Assembly (NCBI GenBank): GCA_963805325.1
Contig: CAWDTS010000015.1
Span: 248,001-312,000, forward strand
Reading direction: 5' to 3'
DNA from: DASWJZ01 sp963805325
GTDB lineage: Bacteria > Pseudomonadota > Alphaproteobacteria > Rhizobiales > Afifellaceae
Length of the DNA: 64,000 bases
Positions within the stretch are counted from its first letter, which is position 1, and each line of letters starts with the position of its first letter. A program made the translations under genes and the position numbers. A model generated the notes under the pieces. It saw only the letters and a program-made list of their open reading frames with translations. It was not told the origin of the DNA and did no database searches. Shown piece after piece: positions 45,435-53,653 of this stretch.

Positions 45435-46229
45435 ATGATGAACTTCAAGACGATATTCGGCCTCGCCATCGGGCTCGGCCTCGCGCTCGGCGCCAACGCC
45501 GCGGACGCGCAATCCACGTCGCGGCTGCAGAAGATTCTGGACTCCGGCAAGATCCGCGTCGGCACGACCGGCGATTTTGCCCCGATGACGGTCCGCGACG
45601 TGACCAGCGGCGGCTACAAGGGCTTCGAGATCGACATGGCGAACCAGCTCGCCACCGATCTCGGTGTCGAGGTTGAGTTCGTGCCGACGGACTGGAAGAC
45701 CATGGTCTCCGGCATCCTCGCCGACAAATACGATATCGCCATGAGCGGCACGTCGATGAATGTCGGCCGCGCGAAGGTGGTCGGCTTCACCGAGCCCTAT
45801 ATCTTCAACGGCACCGTGCCGATGGTGCTGAAGACCAATCTCGACCACTTCAAGACCTGGGACGACGCCAACAAGGCGGGCGTGAAGGTCGCCGTGATCC
45901 TCGGCACCGTGTTCGAAGACGAGGCGAAGGCGGCCTTCCCCAACGCGACGATCGTGTCCGTCGAGCCGCCCGCGACGGGCTATCAGGAGGTTCTGGCCGG
46001 CCGTGCCGACGTCACGATCACCAGCACCTTCGACGCGGCCGCGGTGGCGGAGAAGTTCGATGCGATCGCCATCTTCGGCGCCGGCGAGGTGCGCAATCCG
46101 CGTCCGCTCGCCTACATCACCGGGCAGGACGACCAGACGTTCATCAACTTCATGAACTCCTGGCTGACGCTTGAGAAGACCAGCGGCTTCATCGACGGCC
46201 TGAAGAAGAAGTGGGGCCTGTCAGGCTGA
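45435..46229 (+). CDS. Amino-acid-type ABC transporter substrate-binding protein
   Basis: A 264-residue periplasmic binding protein. The signal peptide is about residues 1-25 (FGLAIGLGLALGANAADA). The SBP family 3 fold follows: KIRVGTTGDFAPMTVRD and EIDMANQLATDLGVEVEFVP near the start, then KVAVILGTVFEDEAKAAF. It binds a polar amino acid or a related acid; the ligand cannot be given. It is followed by a strong hairpin and then the ATPase gene. Two tandem ATG codons exist (45435 and 45438) behind GGGGAAGGTG. Confidence 0.92.
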   Translation: MMNFKTIFGLAIGLGLALGANAADAQSTSRLQKILDSGKIRVGTTGDFAPMTVRDVTSGGYKGFEIDMANQLATDLGVEVEFVPTDWKTMVSGILADKYDIAMSGTSMNVGRAKVVGFTEPYIFNGTVPMVLKTNLDHFKTWDDANKAGVKVAVILGTVFEDEAKAAFPNATIVSVEPPATGYQEVLAGRADVTITSTFDAAAVAEKFDAIAIFGAGEVRNPRPLAYITGQDDQTFINFMNSWLTLEKTSGFIDGLKKKWGLSG

Positions 46230-46249
46230 CGAAGACGTCGACAACGATG

Positions 46250-46281
46250 GCCCGGGGCCGGCATCCCGTCCGGCCCCGGGC
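46250..46281 (+). terminator. Strong hairpin after binding-protein gene
   Basis: GCCCGGGGCCGG (46250-46261) and CCGGCCCCGGGC (46270-46281) form a perfect 12-bp stem with an eight-base loop. It lies between the binding-protein and ATPase genes. Such hairpins often protect the upstream transcript and raise binding-protein output while passing some transcription on. No T-run is seen. Confidence 0.65.
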
Positions 46282-46305
46282 TCCTTTGACCGCACGAGGC
46301 GCGCC

Positions 46306-47058
46306 GTGACTGCGACCGAGCGTAAAGTGATGGTGAAGCTCACCGATGTGAGCAAGGAGTTCTCCGGCTTCCTCGCGCTGAAGAACGTTCAGCTTGAGGT
46401 GCGCGAGGGCGAGAAGATCGTGGTCTGCGGCCCTTCGGGATCGGGCAAGTCCACGATGATCCGCTGCATCAACCGGCTGGAGAAGCCGACTTCGGGTCAG
46501 GTCGTCGTCGACGGCGTAGAGCTCGACAACCGGTCGCGCAACATCGCGGCGGTTCGCAGCGAAGTCGGCATGGTGTTCCAGCAATTCAACCTGTTCCCGC
46601 ATCTGACCGTGCTCGACAATTGCACGCTGGCTTTGAAGCGTGTGCGCAAGATGCCGAAGGCCGAAGCCGAGCGCATTGCGCGTCAGTATCTAGAGCGCGT
46701 GAAGATCCCGGAACAGGCGGGCAAATATCCAGGCCAGCTCTCCGGCGGGCAGCAGCAGCGCGTCGCCATCGCCCGCTCGCTCTGCATGAATCCTCGGGTG
46801 ATGCTGTTCGACGAGCCGACATCCGCGCTCGACCCGGAGATGATCTCGGAGGTTCTCGACGTAATGATCGGCCTGGCGCAGGAAGGGATGACGATGATCT
46901 GCGTCACCCACGAAATGGGCTTCGCACGGAAAGTCGCCGACAGCATCGTCTTCATGGACCGGGGCGAGATCGTCGAGGTGGCGAAGCCCGAGGCGTTCTT
47001 CTCCAATCCGACCACGGATCGCGCCAAGCTGTTTCTCAGTCAGATTCTCTCGCACTGA
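46306..47058 (+). CDS. Amino-acid ABC transporter ATP-binding protein
   Basis: A 250-residue ATPase. I start at GTG 46306, with ACGAGG just upstream; an in-frame ATG lies at 46330. Walker A is CGPSGSGKSTMIR, the signature is LSGGQQQRVAIARS, Walker B is VMLFDEPTSALD, and the switch His is CVTHEMGFA. It matches the GlnQ/HisP family and pairs with the permease at 43635 and the binding protein at 45435. It completes a transporter whose genes are interrupted by the DUF6282 gene. It is convergent with the M29-like gene, with 10 bases between stops. Confidence 0.95.
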   Translation: MTATERKVMVKLTDVSKEFSGFLALKNVQLEVREGEKIVVCGPSGSGKSTMIRCINRLEKPTSGQVVVDGVELDNRSRNIAAVRSEVGMVFQQFNLFPHLTVLDNCTLALKRVRKMPKAEAERIARQYLERVKIPEQAGKYPGQLSGGQQQRVAIARSLCMNPRVMLFDEPTSALDPEMISEVLDVMIGLAQEGMTMICVTHEMGFARKVADSIVFMDRGEIVEVAKPEAFFSNPTTDRAKLFLSQILSH

Positions 47059-47068
47059 CCGCCGCGCG

Positions 47069-48164
47069 TCAGAGGCCGATCTCGGGCGCGGGGCGCTGAA
47101 AGACCGCAGCTGCCTCCGGATATTCCTGCATGATCTCATCTGCACCGGGGACGCGCTCCGGATAGAGGACGCCGCGCTCCCACACCGCGATGCCGTCGAC
47201 GCTGACCGTCGCATCGACGACGTTCAGCGATATCTCTCCCGGCGCATAGTTGCCGCAGGTGTGGAAATGCAAAACGCGCGGATTGCCGAAAGCGCCGGAG
47301 GACCACCGCTCGTAATTGGCCTCCGCGCGCATCGGGTAGGAGCAGCCCGGATGAATGCCGGCATGCCACGAATGGATAGCGTAGGGGTCGAGGCCAAGCA
47401 GGCCGCCGACATACTCGTAGTGCGCCTTTGCCAGTGTCACCTGATCGGCGTCGCCGGTGATCGACTGGATGCGGCCTTCCCCGATGTCTGCAAGAAGGAC
47501 CCCGGCGAGCGGAATGCCGTAAGGCTCGTAATAGGTCGAGCCGGTGCCGACGAGCAGTCGCGCCATGGCGACGCGGCCGGAGAATGACTTGCTGTCGAGC
47601 GGCGTGAAGACCGAAAGCGGAAATCGCAGCACGCTCGTCTTCGCCGGCTGCTCATTTGCGGAGGCGCTGACCGCCCCGCGGAAATCCGTGCCGAGCGGAC
47701 AGGTCACATGAATGTCCGACGCTCCCGCGAGCATTCTGTCGACGGCCTTCGCCAGCGCGACGAACATCCGGTGGTCGGCCGTGCCGAAAGTCCGAGCCCA
47801 GCATCTCGCAATCGAGCGCATAGCAGACGATGGGTCTCGCCCCGCCCGGCATTACGCGAAACCGCATCTGATCGCCGAGGCGGGCAAAGAACAGGGCATG
47901 GTCGGCGCCCGCCAAGGCCGCGGTGACCTCCGCCGGGAGGTCCCCAACGGCGGGCAGGAACGGAACCTGCTGCGCCTTCAGGTCAAGGCCGATTTCTTTC
48001 GCGGCCAGCGACGCAGCTTCCACCAGACCGGGACCGTACATGCCGAGCGACGTCGCTTCGTAGAGGATCAATAGGACATCGCCCGGTTCGGCGCCGCCGC
48101 AGTTCCTGAGGAGGTTGTGTGCGCCTAAAACCGCATTCGGCGAAGCGGGCGAACCCTCCGTCAT
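47069..48164 (-). pseudogene. M29 aminopeptidase/NicX-like metalloprotein, frameshifted (+1 at about 47798)
   Basis: With one base removed the product is about 364 residues. The first frame gives NLLRNCGGAEPGDVLLILYE, typical of leucyl-aminopeptidase-like M29 proteins. The second begins LARTFGTADHRMF and carries VTCPLGTDFRG, YEPYGIPLAGVLLADIGEG and the metal-ligand segment YAIHSWHAGIHPGC, then HFHTCGNYAPGE. The join is at a GGG run near 47795-47800. The family includes both aminopeptidases and 2,5-dihydroxypyridine 5,6-dioxygenase (NicX), so the enzyme could either cleave peptides or open a pyridine ring. It is divergent from a LysR gene, a pattern typical of a target gene. Confidence 0.72.
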
Positions 48165-48281
48165 TCAGCCCCTCCCCGCAGCCGCGCACCCCACGAATAA
48201 CGCTAGGGAAACGCCTCGTTCGACGACGCGTGAGTTTATGGGCAGGGGCAGAACGATCAACCGGAAATCTGGACGCATATC

Positions 48282-48296
48282 ATAACCTAATGTTAT
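48282..48296. promoter_or_regulatory. LysR-type operator candidate
   Basis: ATAAC-CTAAT-GTTAT is a perfect inverted repeat with a T-N11-A core (48283-48295) in the most AT-rich part of the gap between the M29-like gene and the LysR gene. Site type and position fit autoregulation and control of the divergent gene. Binding is inferred. Confidence 0.55.
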
Positions 48297-48335
48297 ATAT
48301 TCATCCGAAGCTGGATGGTGGGGAGAACTGGCGCG

Positions 48336-49259
48336 ATGGCCCTTACGCTCAGACAGATCGATGCCTTCCGGGCGGTGATGTTGACGGGGACCGCCACGGA
48401 GGCCGCGCACGTCCTGGGCGTGTCGCAACCTGCCATCAGCCGGCTGATCGCCGATCTTGAGGAGGAGATCGGATTCAAGCTTTTCGATCGCGTCGGGCGC
48501 CGCGTGGCTCCGACGGCCGAAGCGCAAATTCTGATCGAGGAAGTGGAGCGCGCCTTGATCGGACTGGATCAGATTAAGGAGACGGCGGTCGAGATCGGCA
48601 AGTTCCGCCATTCGCGGCTGCGCCTCGTCTCCATTCCTTCCGTCGCCTCCACGATCGGCGTCGATCTCATCAAGCGCTTCGCCGAAAAGCATCCGGACAC
48701 TTTCGTCTCTCTTGAGGTGCGCGCTTCCGATTCCGCGGTCGAATGGGTCGTCTCGCGGCAATGCGATCTCGGCATCGCAACGCCGGCGATCAAGAGTCCG
48801 GCGTTCGGCTTCAACACTCTGATGGTCGGAGTCTCACACTGCATCCTGCCGAAGGGGCACCGGCTCGCCTCGCGTCGCAAGATCAAGCCGAAGGACCTGG
48901 AGGGCGAGAGCTTCATTTCTTTCCGGCCCGATTCCGTGTTCCGCGCGCGCGTCGACGCCGTGTTCCAGGAGGCCGGCGTCAATCGCATCATGAAATACGA
49001 GGCCCGCACCACGGAGGTGATCTGCAGCATGGTGTCGGCTGGGATGGGCGTTTCCGTTCTCGGCCCGCTGGGGATTTCGCAGGTCGGCGAAGAGAGCGAG
49101 AAGCGGTTCCTCGTGCGCCCCTTCAGCCCTGCCCCGAAGATCGAGCTGTCGCTGATGTGGTCGACGCACCGTCCGATTTCCGCGCCCGCTCAACAATTCA
49201 TCGAAGTGGTCGATGCCTATTTCAAGGGGCGCGAGGGGAACCAGCCAGCGCGGCCTTGA
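48336..49259 (+). CDS. LysR-family transcriptional regulator
   Basis: About 307 residues from ATG 48336 with GGGGAG upstream; an ATG at 48315 is possible but has no site. The winged helix is ALTLRQIDAFRAVML, then GTATEAAHVLGVSQPAISR and ADLEEEIGFKLFDRVGRRV. The effector domain follows from about residue 95 (LRLVSIPSVASTIGVDLIKR). It probably controls the divergent M29-like gene through the 48282-48296 repeat, and perhaps neighbouring catabolic operons. Its 3' end overlaps the convergent decarboxylase beta gene by 38 bases. Confidence 0.93.
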   Translation: MALTLRQIDAFRAVMLTGTATEAAHVLGVSQPAISRLIADLEEEIGFKLFDRVGRRVAPTAEAQILIEEVERALIGLDQIKETAVEIGKFRHSRLRLVSIPSVASTIGVDLIKRFAEKHPDTFVSLEVRASDSAVEWVVSRQCDLGIATPAIKSPAFGFNTLMVGVSHCILPKGHRLASRRKIKPKDLEGESFISFRPDSVFRARVDAVFQEAGVNRIMKYEARTTEVICSMVSAGMGVSVLGPLGISQVGEESEKRFLVRPFSPAPKIELSLMWSTHRPISAPAQQFIEVVDAYFKGREGNQPARP

Positions 49260-49803
49260 AGCGCGCGCGCGTCTCCGCGCCGTGGATGCGCTCGTAGTCC
49301 CGGGGATAGACCTCGCCCGGCTCCACCTTGAGCTCGGCGAAGATCGGGCCCCGCTCATCGAGCAGGCCGGGCAGATCGGCCGAGAAGCTCGGCAGCGCGT
49401 CGTAGCGCTTGCTCGTCCTGTATCCCGCCGCGCGCGCTATCGCGCTGAAATTGGTCTTGCCGCAGCCGGGGATCGGATGCGCCCCGTTCACCTCGTAGGT
49501 TCCGTTGGCGAAAAGGAAGTGATGCAGATTGGGCGGCGCCGCTTCGGCAATGGTGACGAGCGAGCCGAGATTTATCAAAAGGCTGCCGTCGCCGTCGAAC
49601 ACGATCACCCGCTTGTCCGGCCGCCCGAGCGCCAGCCCGAGCGCGTGCGACGATGCCTGTCCCATCGCGCCGACGGAAACGTAGTTCAGATCGCGCGGAC
49701 ATATGCTCATCCAGTCGAAGCAGGCCTGATAGACCGCAACCACGATCGCGTCGCCGACATGCAACGCAAAGGTCTTGAGAACCTCGTCGCGGCGCATGCT
49801 CAC
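49222..49803 (-). CDS. Thiamine-diphosphate decarboxylase, beta (TPP-binding) subunit
   Basis: A 193-residue half-enzyme with the PP domain. The cofactor motif is intact: VFDGDGSLLINLGSLVTIA, then FANGTYEVNGAHP (G-D-G ... N-G). The other half is the preceding gene, with which it overlaps in GTGA. This split is seen in sulfopyruvate decarboxylase (ComDE), phosphonopyruvate decarboxylase and similar two-subunit enzymes. It would form acetaldehyde-type products from 2-oxo acids. Which acid is not known; the nearby HisC-like gene and transporters make an oxo acid from an imported amino acid plausible. Confidence 0.85.
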   Translation of the reverse strand: MSMRRDEVLKTFALHVGDAIVVAVYQACFDWMSICPRDLNYVSVGAMGQASSHALGLALGRPDKRVIVFDGDGSLLINLGSLVTIAEAAPPNLHHFLFANGTYEVNGAHPIPGCGKTNFSAIARAAGYRTSKRYDALPSFSADLPGLLDERGPIFAELKVEPGEVYPRDYERIHGAETRARFKAALAGSPRAP

Positions 49804-50312
49804 GCGGGGTTCCTCCCGATCAGCAGGCAGACGGGGTCGGAAACCTCGTAGGCACGCTCAATCGCAGGCGCGACAACGGCGCAATCCTCCCGCTCCTCGA
49901 TCAGATGATGCGTGATTTCCATGACGTCGAGGATCGGCTCGACAATGCGCACGCCGAACGCGGCCGACTGCCGGGGCGGAAGATGCGGCTCCTTTCCCTG
50001 CAGTCCCACGATCATGCAAATCGGCTGATGATAGTCCTTGCCGATGGCGCGAATGGCGTTCAGCGAATTGAGCAGGCCGGTCTGCTGAATGAGAAGCACC
50101 GCCCGGCGATCGCACACCGAAAGCGCGGCGCAGATCGACACGCCTTCGTCTTCCTTGCAGACGCGAACCAGCCGGATGTCCTTGCGCTCCGCCAGCGGCC
50201 AAAGGAGCCCGTCGCTGGTCACGATGTCGGGAAGCGCAACCACGAACTCGATCCCGGCCTGCACCAGGGCGTCGATGATCTCGGCGCCGACCGGACGGGA
50301 AAGAGACGTCAC
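49800..50312 (-). CDS. Thiamine-diphosphate decarboxylase, alpha (PYR) subunit
   Basis: A 170-residue PYR domain. The catalytic Glu that activates the cofactor is in VCKEDEGVSICAALS near residue 55, and the segment ALPDIVTSDGLLWPLAER shapes the active site. LIQQTGLLNSLNAIRAI is typical of the ComD-like family. It begins the two-gene unit and is followed by the PP subunit through a four-base overlap. The 240 bases before it contain two inverted repeats (50421-50434 and 50458-50485) that could regulate it. Substrate unresolved. Confidence 0.85.
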   Translation of the reverse strand: MTSLSRPVGAEIIDALVQAGIEFVVALPDIVTSDGLLWPLAERKDIRLVRVCKEDEGVSICAALSVCDRRAVLLIQQTGLLNSLNAIRAIGKDYHQPICMIVGLQGKEPHLPPRQSAAFGVRIVEPILDVMEITHHLIEEREDCAVVAPAIERAYEVSDPVCLLIGRNPA

Positions 50313-50420
50313 GCGCAGCCCCGCGCCAGTGCACGTGAGACCCCCGCCAGAGATGCAAATCGCGGCGTTACGGGTGGGCAGATTTGCTGGTGATGGACGG
50401 TCATCTTCCTGCCGTCAGCG

Positions 50421-50485
50421 TGGATTGCGATCCATCACATAATGGAACTATTCTGCTCTCATATCCAACTGAAAAGTTATATGAG
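50421..50485. promoter_or_regulatory. Two inverted repeats upstream of the decarboxylase genes
   Basis: TGGAT-TGCG-ATCCA (50421-50434) is a perfect 5-4-5 repeat. CTCATAT (50458-50464) pairs with ATATGAG (50479-50485) across 14 bases. Both stand in the relatively AT-rich gap between the decarboxylase start at 50312 and the stop of the DHDPS-family gene at 50554. They are candidate operators. Confidence 0.4.
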
Positions 50486-50553
50486 CGGAAAACGCAGAAG
50501 TGACCGTCCGCCCCCGTCGGGCCGCCGGAACGTCGCAGGTCGCAGATTGTCTT

Positions 50554-51441
50554 TCAGCTCGAAGACGTCAGTTCGCCGTATTTCGCGAACACCGCCTCCG
50601 TCATCTCCGCACTCCAGTCCGAGAGAGGCGGCATCGTTCGCGCGAGCGCCGCATCGTCGTGGATTCTCGAAAGCAGCGCTTTGACGCCGGCAACCAGTGG
50701 CTTGCCGTCGAACAGACGGCGGATGTTCACCGCGGTCGCAAGCGCCGCGTCATCCTTGTCGTGCAGCGCCCTGGAGCAGTAGCTCGCATTGACGTTCGCG
50801 GTGGCAGATATGCAACCGGCGTAGGGACCGTCGCGCGCGTCGGCGAGCGTCGCTTCCGACGACGGAAAGACATCGAAGTGCGCGGCAAGTTTCGTGGCCT
50901 CGAGCGCATAGGAAAGATCGCCCGAAGAGTCCTTGAGCCCTCCGAGACGCACGCCGAACCGCTCCAGCAACTCACCCATCAGGTCCAGTTCGTACTTCAC
51001 GCCCGAGAGCGCCGGAAAATTGTAGAGGTAGATCGGAATGCCGCTGTCGGAGGTAGCCTCGATCAGCGCGCCCAGATAGCGCCGCACCCCGTCGGCCTCG
51101 AGGTTCTTGTAATAGAACGGAGGCAGCAGGAGCGCTCCGCCGAACCCGAGGCTCGCCGCCTTCCGGGTCAGCGTCATGGCGTCCGCCAACGCCGACGCGC
51201 CGGTCCCGACGAGCAGGCGATGCATCGGAAAATCGGCTCCGGCAACACACTCCATCACCCGAATGCGTTGCTCGACGGAAAACGATGTCGCCTCGCCGGT
51301 CGTGCCGAGCACGTTCAGCCCGTCGCAGCCATTGGCCAGGAGGAAGCGGGCGAGACTCACGAAGCGATCGAGGTCGGGCTCGTAGCCGTTGGATACCGGA
51401 GTGGCGATTGCTGCGATGACGCCGCGCGGCTTCTGATTCAT
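50554..51441 (-). CDS. Dihydrodipicolinate synthase-family aldolase/lyase
   Basis: About 295 residues from ATG 51441, with GAGGAGGG upstream; the frame extends further only as antisense of the RraA gene. The barrel begins RGVIAAIATPVSNGYEPD and contains the substrate loop NVLGTTGEATSFS. The Schiff-base Lys is in GVRLGGLKDSSGDLSY near residue 162, and the catalytic Tyr in PIYLYNFPALSG. Family members make or break pyruvate-aldol bonds (dihydrodipicolinate, KDG, KDPG, trans-hydroxybenzylidenepyruvate). In this context a catabolic lyase is more likely than lysine biosynthesis. It is divergent from the RraA gene. Confidence 0.88.
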   Translation of the reverse strand: MNQKPRGVIAAIATPVSNGYEPDLDRFVSLARFLLANGCDGLNVLGTTGEATSFSVEQRIRVMECVAGADFPMHRLLVGTGASALADAMTLTRKAASLGFGGALLLPPFYYKNLEADGVRRYLGALIEATSDSGIPIYLYNFPALSGVKYELDLMGELLERFGVRLGGLKDSSGDLSYALEATKLAAHFDVFPSSEATLADARDGPYAGCISATANVNASYCSRALHDKDDAALATAVNIRRLFDGKPLVAGVKALLSRIHDDAALARTMPPLSDWSAEMTEAVFAKYGELTSSS

Positions 51442-51660
51442 TGCAGGGCCCTCCTCTCTTCCGCGTCGTTTCAGCGGCCGAACAACCTCGCCTCGCGGCA
51501 CGCCACCCACGTGATAGCCGCTTTCGGAGAATTCGGTAGTCTGTAGGGATTGGCAGGCGTGAAGCATTGTGACAAGACTTGATGGAATTTGCGATATTTC
51601 GGTCCGACTGATGCTTGCGGCTATCCAGGCATGCGAGAGGTCGAGGACGCGGGAGGAATC

Positions 51661-52350
51661 ATGGCAGCGGATCTGATCGAGTTGTTGAGGGCGGTCGACA
51701 CGCCGACGGTGTGCAACGTCCTGGAAGAGCTCGCGCCTGAGCGCCGCGCCGTCGGCTTCAACCGGCGTCCGCTCACCGCGATCTTCCCGGCGATGCGTCC
51801 GATTGTGGGCTACGCGCGCACGGCGACGATCCGCTCGCTTGAGCCGAATACCGTCGGCGACCGGCGCGCCGTGCGCCTTTCCTACTACGAATACATCGAG
51901 CGCGGCCCGCGACCGAGCATCGCCGTCATCCAGGATATCGAAGGGCCCGATCGCGGGATCGGCGCCTTCTGGGGCGAAGTCCAGACAAACGTCCACCGCG
52001 CCCTTGGCTGTATTGGAACGATCACAGACGGATCGGTTCGGGACATCGACCAGATGGCGAAGGATTTCTTCGTGCTGGCCGGCTCTGTCATGCCGTCGCA
52101 TGTCTATGCCGACATCGCGGCCTACGACGTGCCTGTCACCGTTGCGGGCATGCTGGTCAATCCCGGCGATCTGATCCACGCCGACCGCCACGGTGCAGTC
52201 GTCATACCGGCCGGCGTCGCAGCGGAAGTTCCGAAGTGCGCCGATCTGCTTGCACGGCGCGAGAAGGTGCTGCTCGACGCCGCTGCGCGTCCGGACTTCT
52301 CGACCGCCGCCATACGCGAGGCATTCGATCGCATGAGCGACATTCACTGA
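51661..52350 (+). CDS. RraA-family protein (HMG/CHA aldolase-like)
   Basis: About 229 residues from ATG 51661, preceded by the strong site GGGAGGAATC. The fold motif GAFWGEVQTNVHRALGC is followed by GTITDGSVRDIDQM, with the metal/substrate Arg and Asp of class II HMG/CHA aldolases. HADRHGAVVIPAG supplies the conserved Asp-Arg-His-Gly loop. Proteins of this family act as 4-hydroxy-4-methyl-2-oxoglutarate aldolases or related lyases, and the same fold is used by RNase E inhibitors in enterobacteria. The catabolic setting favours an enzyme. The aldo/keto reductase gene follows after nine bases. Confidence 0.87.
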   Translation: MAADLIELLRAVDTPTVCNVLEELAPERRAVGFNRRPLTAIFPAMRPIVGYARTATIRSLEPNTVGDRRAVRLSYYEYIERGPRPSIAVIQDIEGPDRGIGAFWGEVQTNVHRALGCIGTITDGSVRDIDQMAKDFFVLAGSVMPSHVYADIAAYDVPVTVAGMLVNPGDLIHADRHGAVVIPAGVAAEVPKCADLLARREKVLLDAAARPDFSTAAIREAFDRMSDIH

Positions 52351-52359
52351 TGGCCCTTC

Positions 52360-53346
52360 ATGGTAGCGCATATTGAAGAGAGGCCGCTCGGGCGATCGGG
52401 CCTAAAGGTCACGGCGCTCGGCTTCGGAGGCGGGCCGATCGGCAATCTCGGCCTCGCCGTTCCCGACGAAGACGTGCGCGCCACGATCGACGCAGCGTGG
52501 AGCGGAGGCGTTCGCTATTTCGATACAGCCCCGCTTTACGGGCGCGGCCTGAGCGAGCGCAGGCTCGGCGCCGTGCTCAGGGATTCCCGTCCGCGCGACT
52601 CCTTCGTCCTCTCGACCAAGGTCGGCCGGAGGCTCAATCCCCCGGACGCGCTGCATACCGGTTCGCAAGCACCGGAGGTGTCCTTCGACTACAGCTATGC
52701 CGGCGCGCTGGCGTCGTTCGAAGAAAGCCTCGATCGCCTGGGGCTTGAGCGCGCCGACATTCTGTTGATCCACGACATCGATCGCTGGACGCACGGGGAT
52801 AAGCAGCCAAAAGCCTTCGCGGCAGCACTCGACGGAGCCTACCGGGCGCTTGACGAGCTGAAGTCACAGGGTCGGGTGAGCGCAGTCGGACTCGGCGTCA
52901 ATGAGTGGGAGGTCTGTCTCGACTTCGCGCAGCGCGCGCCGATCGATTGCGTGCTTCTCGCCGGCCGTTACACGCTGCTCGAACAGGAGGCTGGCCGACA
53001 GTTCCTCCCCTACTGCCTGGAACATGGCATCGGCGTCATCGTCGGCGGGCCCTTCAACAGCGGCATTCTCGCTACAGGAGCGCGGCCCGACGCGCAGTTC
53101 AATTACAGCCCGGCGCCACAAGCGATACTCGACCGCGTCCGCAGGATTGAGTTTGTTGTCGCCCGCCACGGCGTTGCGTTGCCGTCCGCCGCATTGGCGT
53201 TTCCCCTGCGCCACCCCGCCGTCTCGGCGATCATCCCCGGCGTTGCTTCGGCCGATGAGGCGAGCCGGGCACTCGCCGCGGTAAAGCAGGAAATCCCCGA
53301 GGCGCTCTGGCATGACCTCGCTGCCGCGGGACTTATCGAAACCTGA
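52360..53346 (+). CDS. Aldo/keto reductase (D-threo-aldose/L-fucose dehydrogenase or pyridoxal 4-dehydrogenase type)
   Basis: A 328-residue AKR. The catalytic residues are Asp and Tyr in RYFDTAPLYGRG, Lys in VLSTKVGRRL and His in ILLIHDIDRW. The subgroup that includes L-fucose dehydrogenase, D-threo-aldose 1-dehydrogenase and pyridoxal 4-dehydrogenase has the same LGFGGGPIGNL start and FNSGILATG segment. Substrate is thus an aldose or an aromatic aldehyde. It lies nine bases after the RraA gene and is probably in the same unit. The next gene starts more than 300 bases downstream. Confidence 0.87.
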   Translation: MVAHIEERPLGRSGLKVTALGFGGGPIGNLGLAVPDEDVRATIDAAWSGGVRYFDTAPLYGRGLSERRLGAVLRDSRPRDSFVLSTKVGRRLNPPDALHTGSQAPEVSFDYSYAGALASFEESLDRLGLERADILLIHDIDRWTHGDKQPKAFAAALDGAYRALDELKSQGRVSAVGLGVNEWEVCLDFAQRAPIDCVLLAGRYTLLEQEAGRQFLPYCLEHGIGVIVGGPFNSGILATGARPDAQFNYSPAPQAILDRVRRIEFVVARHGVALPSAALAFPLRHPAVSAIIPGVASADEASRALAAVKQEIPEALWHDLAAAGLIET

Positions 53347-53653
53347 CCAGGGCCGGCCGTGCCACCTGTTTTGTCACGACGCCATCTATTGACAGAGTCT
53401 GATATTATTGGATCGGAGTTGACGCGACTTGCAAAGCCTGCAAACGTCACGGTGGGGGTCGACTAGCTGAAAAATATCTAGGCGATGTGCCCGCCAATTC
53501 CCGTGCCGAATGGCAGGGCGGCGTCCTCGCGGGGTGTGCGGTAAAGCCGCCGCTGCGGTGAGGGCGCCTAACAAAGACGACCTTTCGCGTCGGCCGCATT
53601 GGTCCTGGCTCAGCCAACTGCGGAGACTGGAGGAGAGCCGGGAGGAAAGCCCA
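53347..53653. other. 307-base intergenic region before the second amino-acid ABC operon
   Basis: No gene is supported. TTGACA at 53389-53394 resembles a -35 box, although the -10 region 17 bases on (ATCGGA) is poor. A perfect inverted repeat lies at 53429-53443. The last bases hold the ribosome site GGAGGAAAG before ATG 53654. Confidence 0.45.
53429..53443. promoter_or_regulatory. Inverted-repeat operator candidate
   Basis: TTGCA-AAGCC-TGCAA is a perfect 5-5-5 inverted repeat containing a T-N11-A core, about 210 bases before the binding-protein start. It may be a LysR- or GntR-type site controlling the ABC operon. Binding is inferred. Confidence 0.4.

Noticed and set aside
51442..52371. Extension of the DHDPS-family frame upstream through the RraA gene
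   Set aside because: The extension is antisense to RraA. The family start with GAGGAGGG upstream is at 51441.
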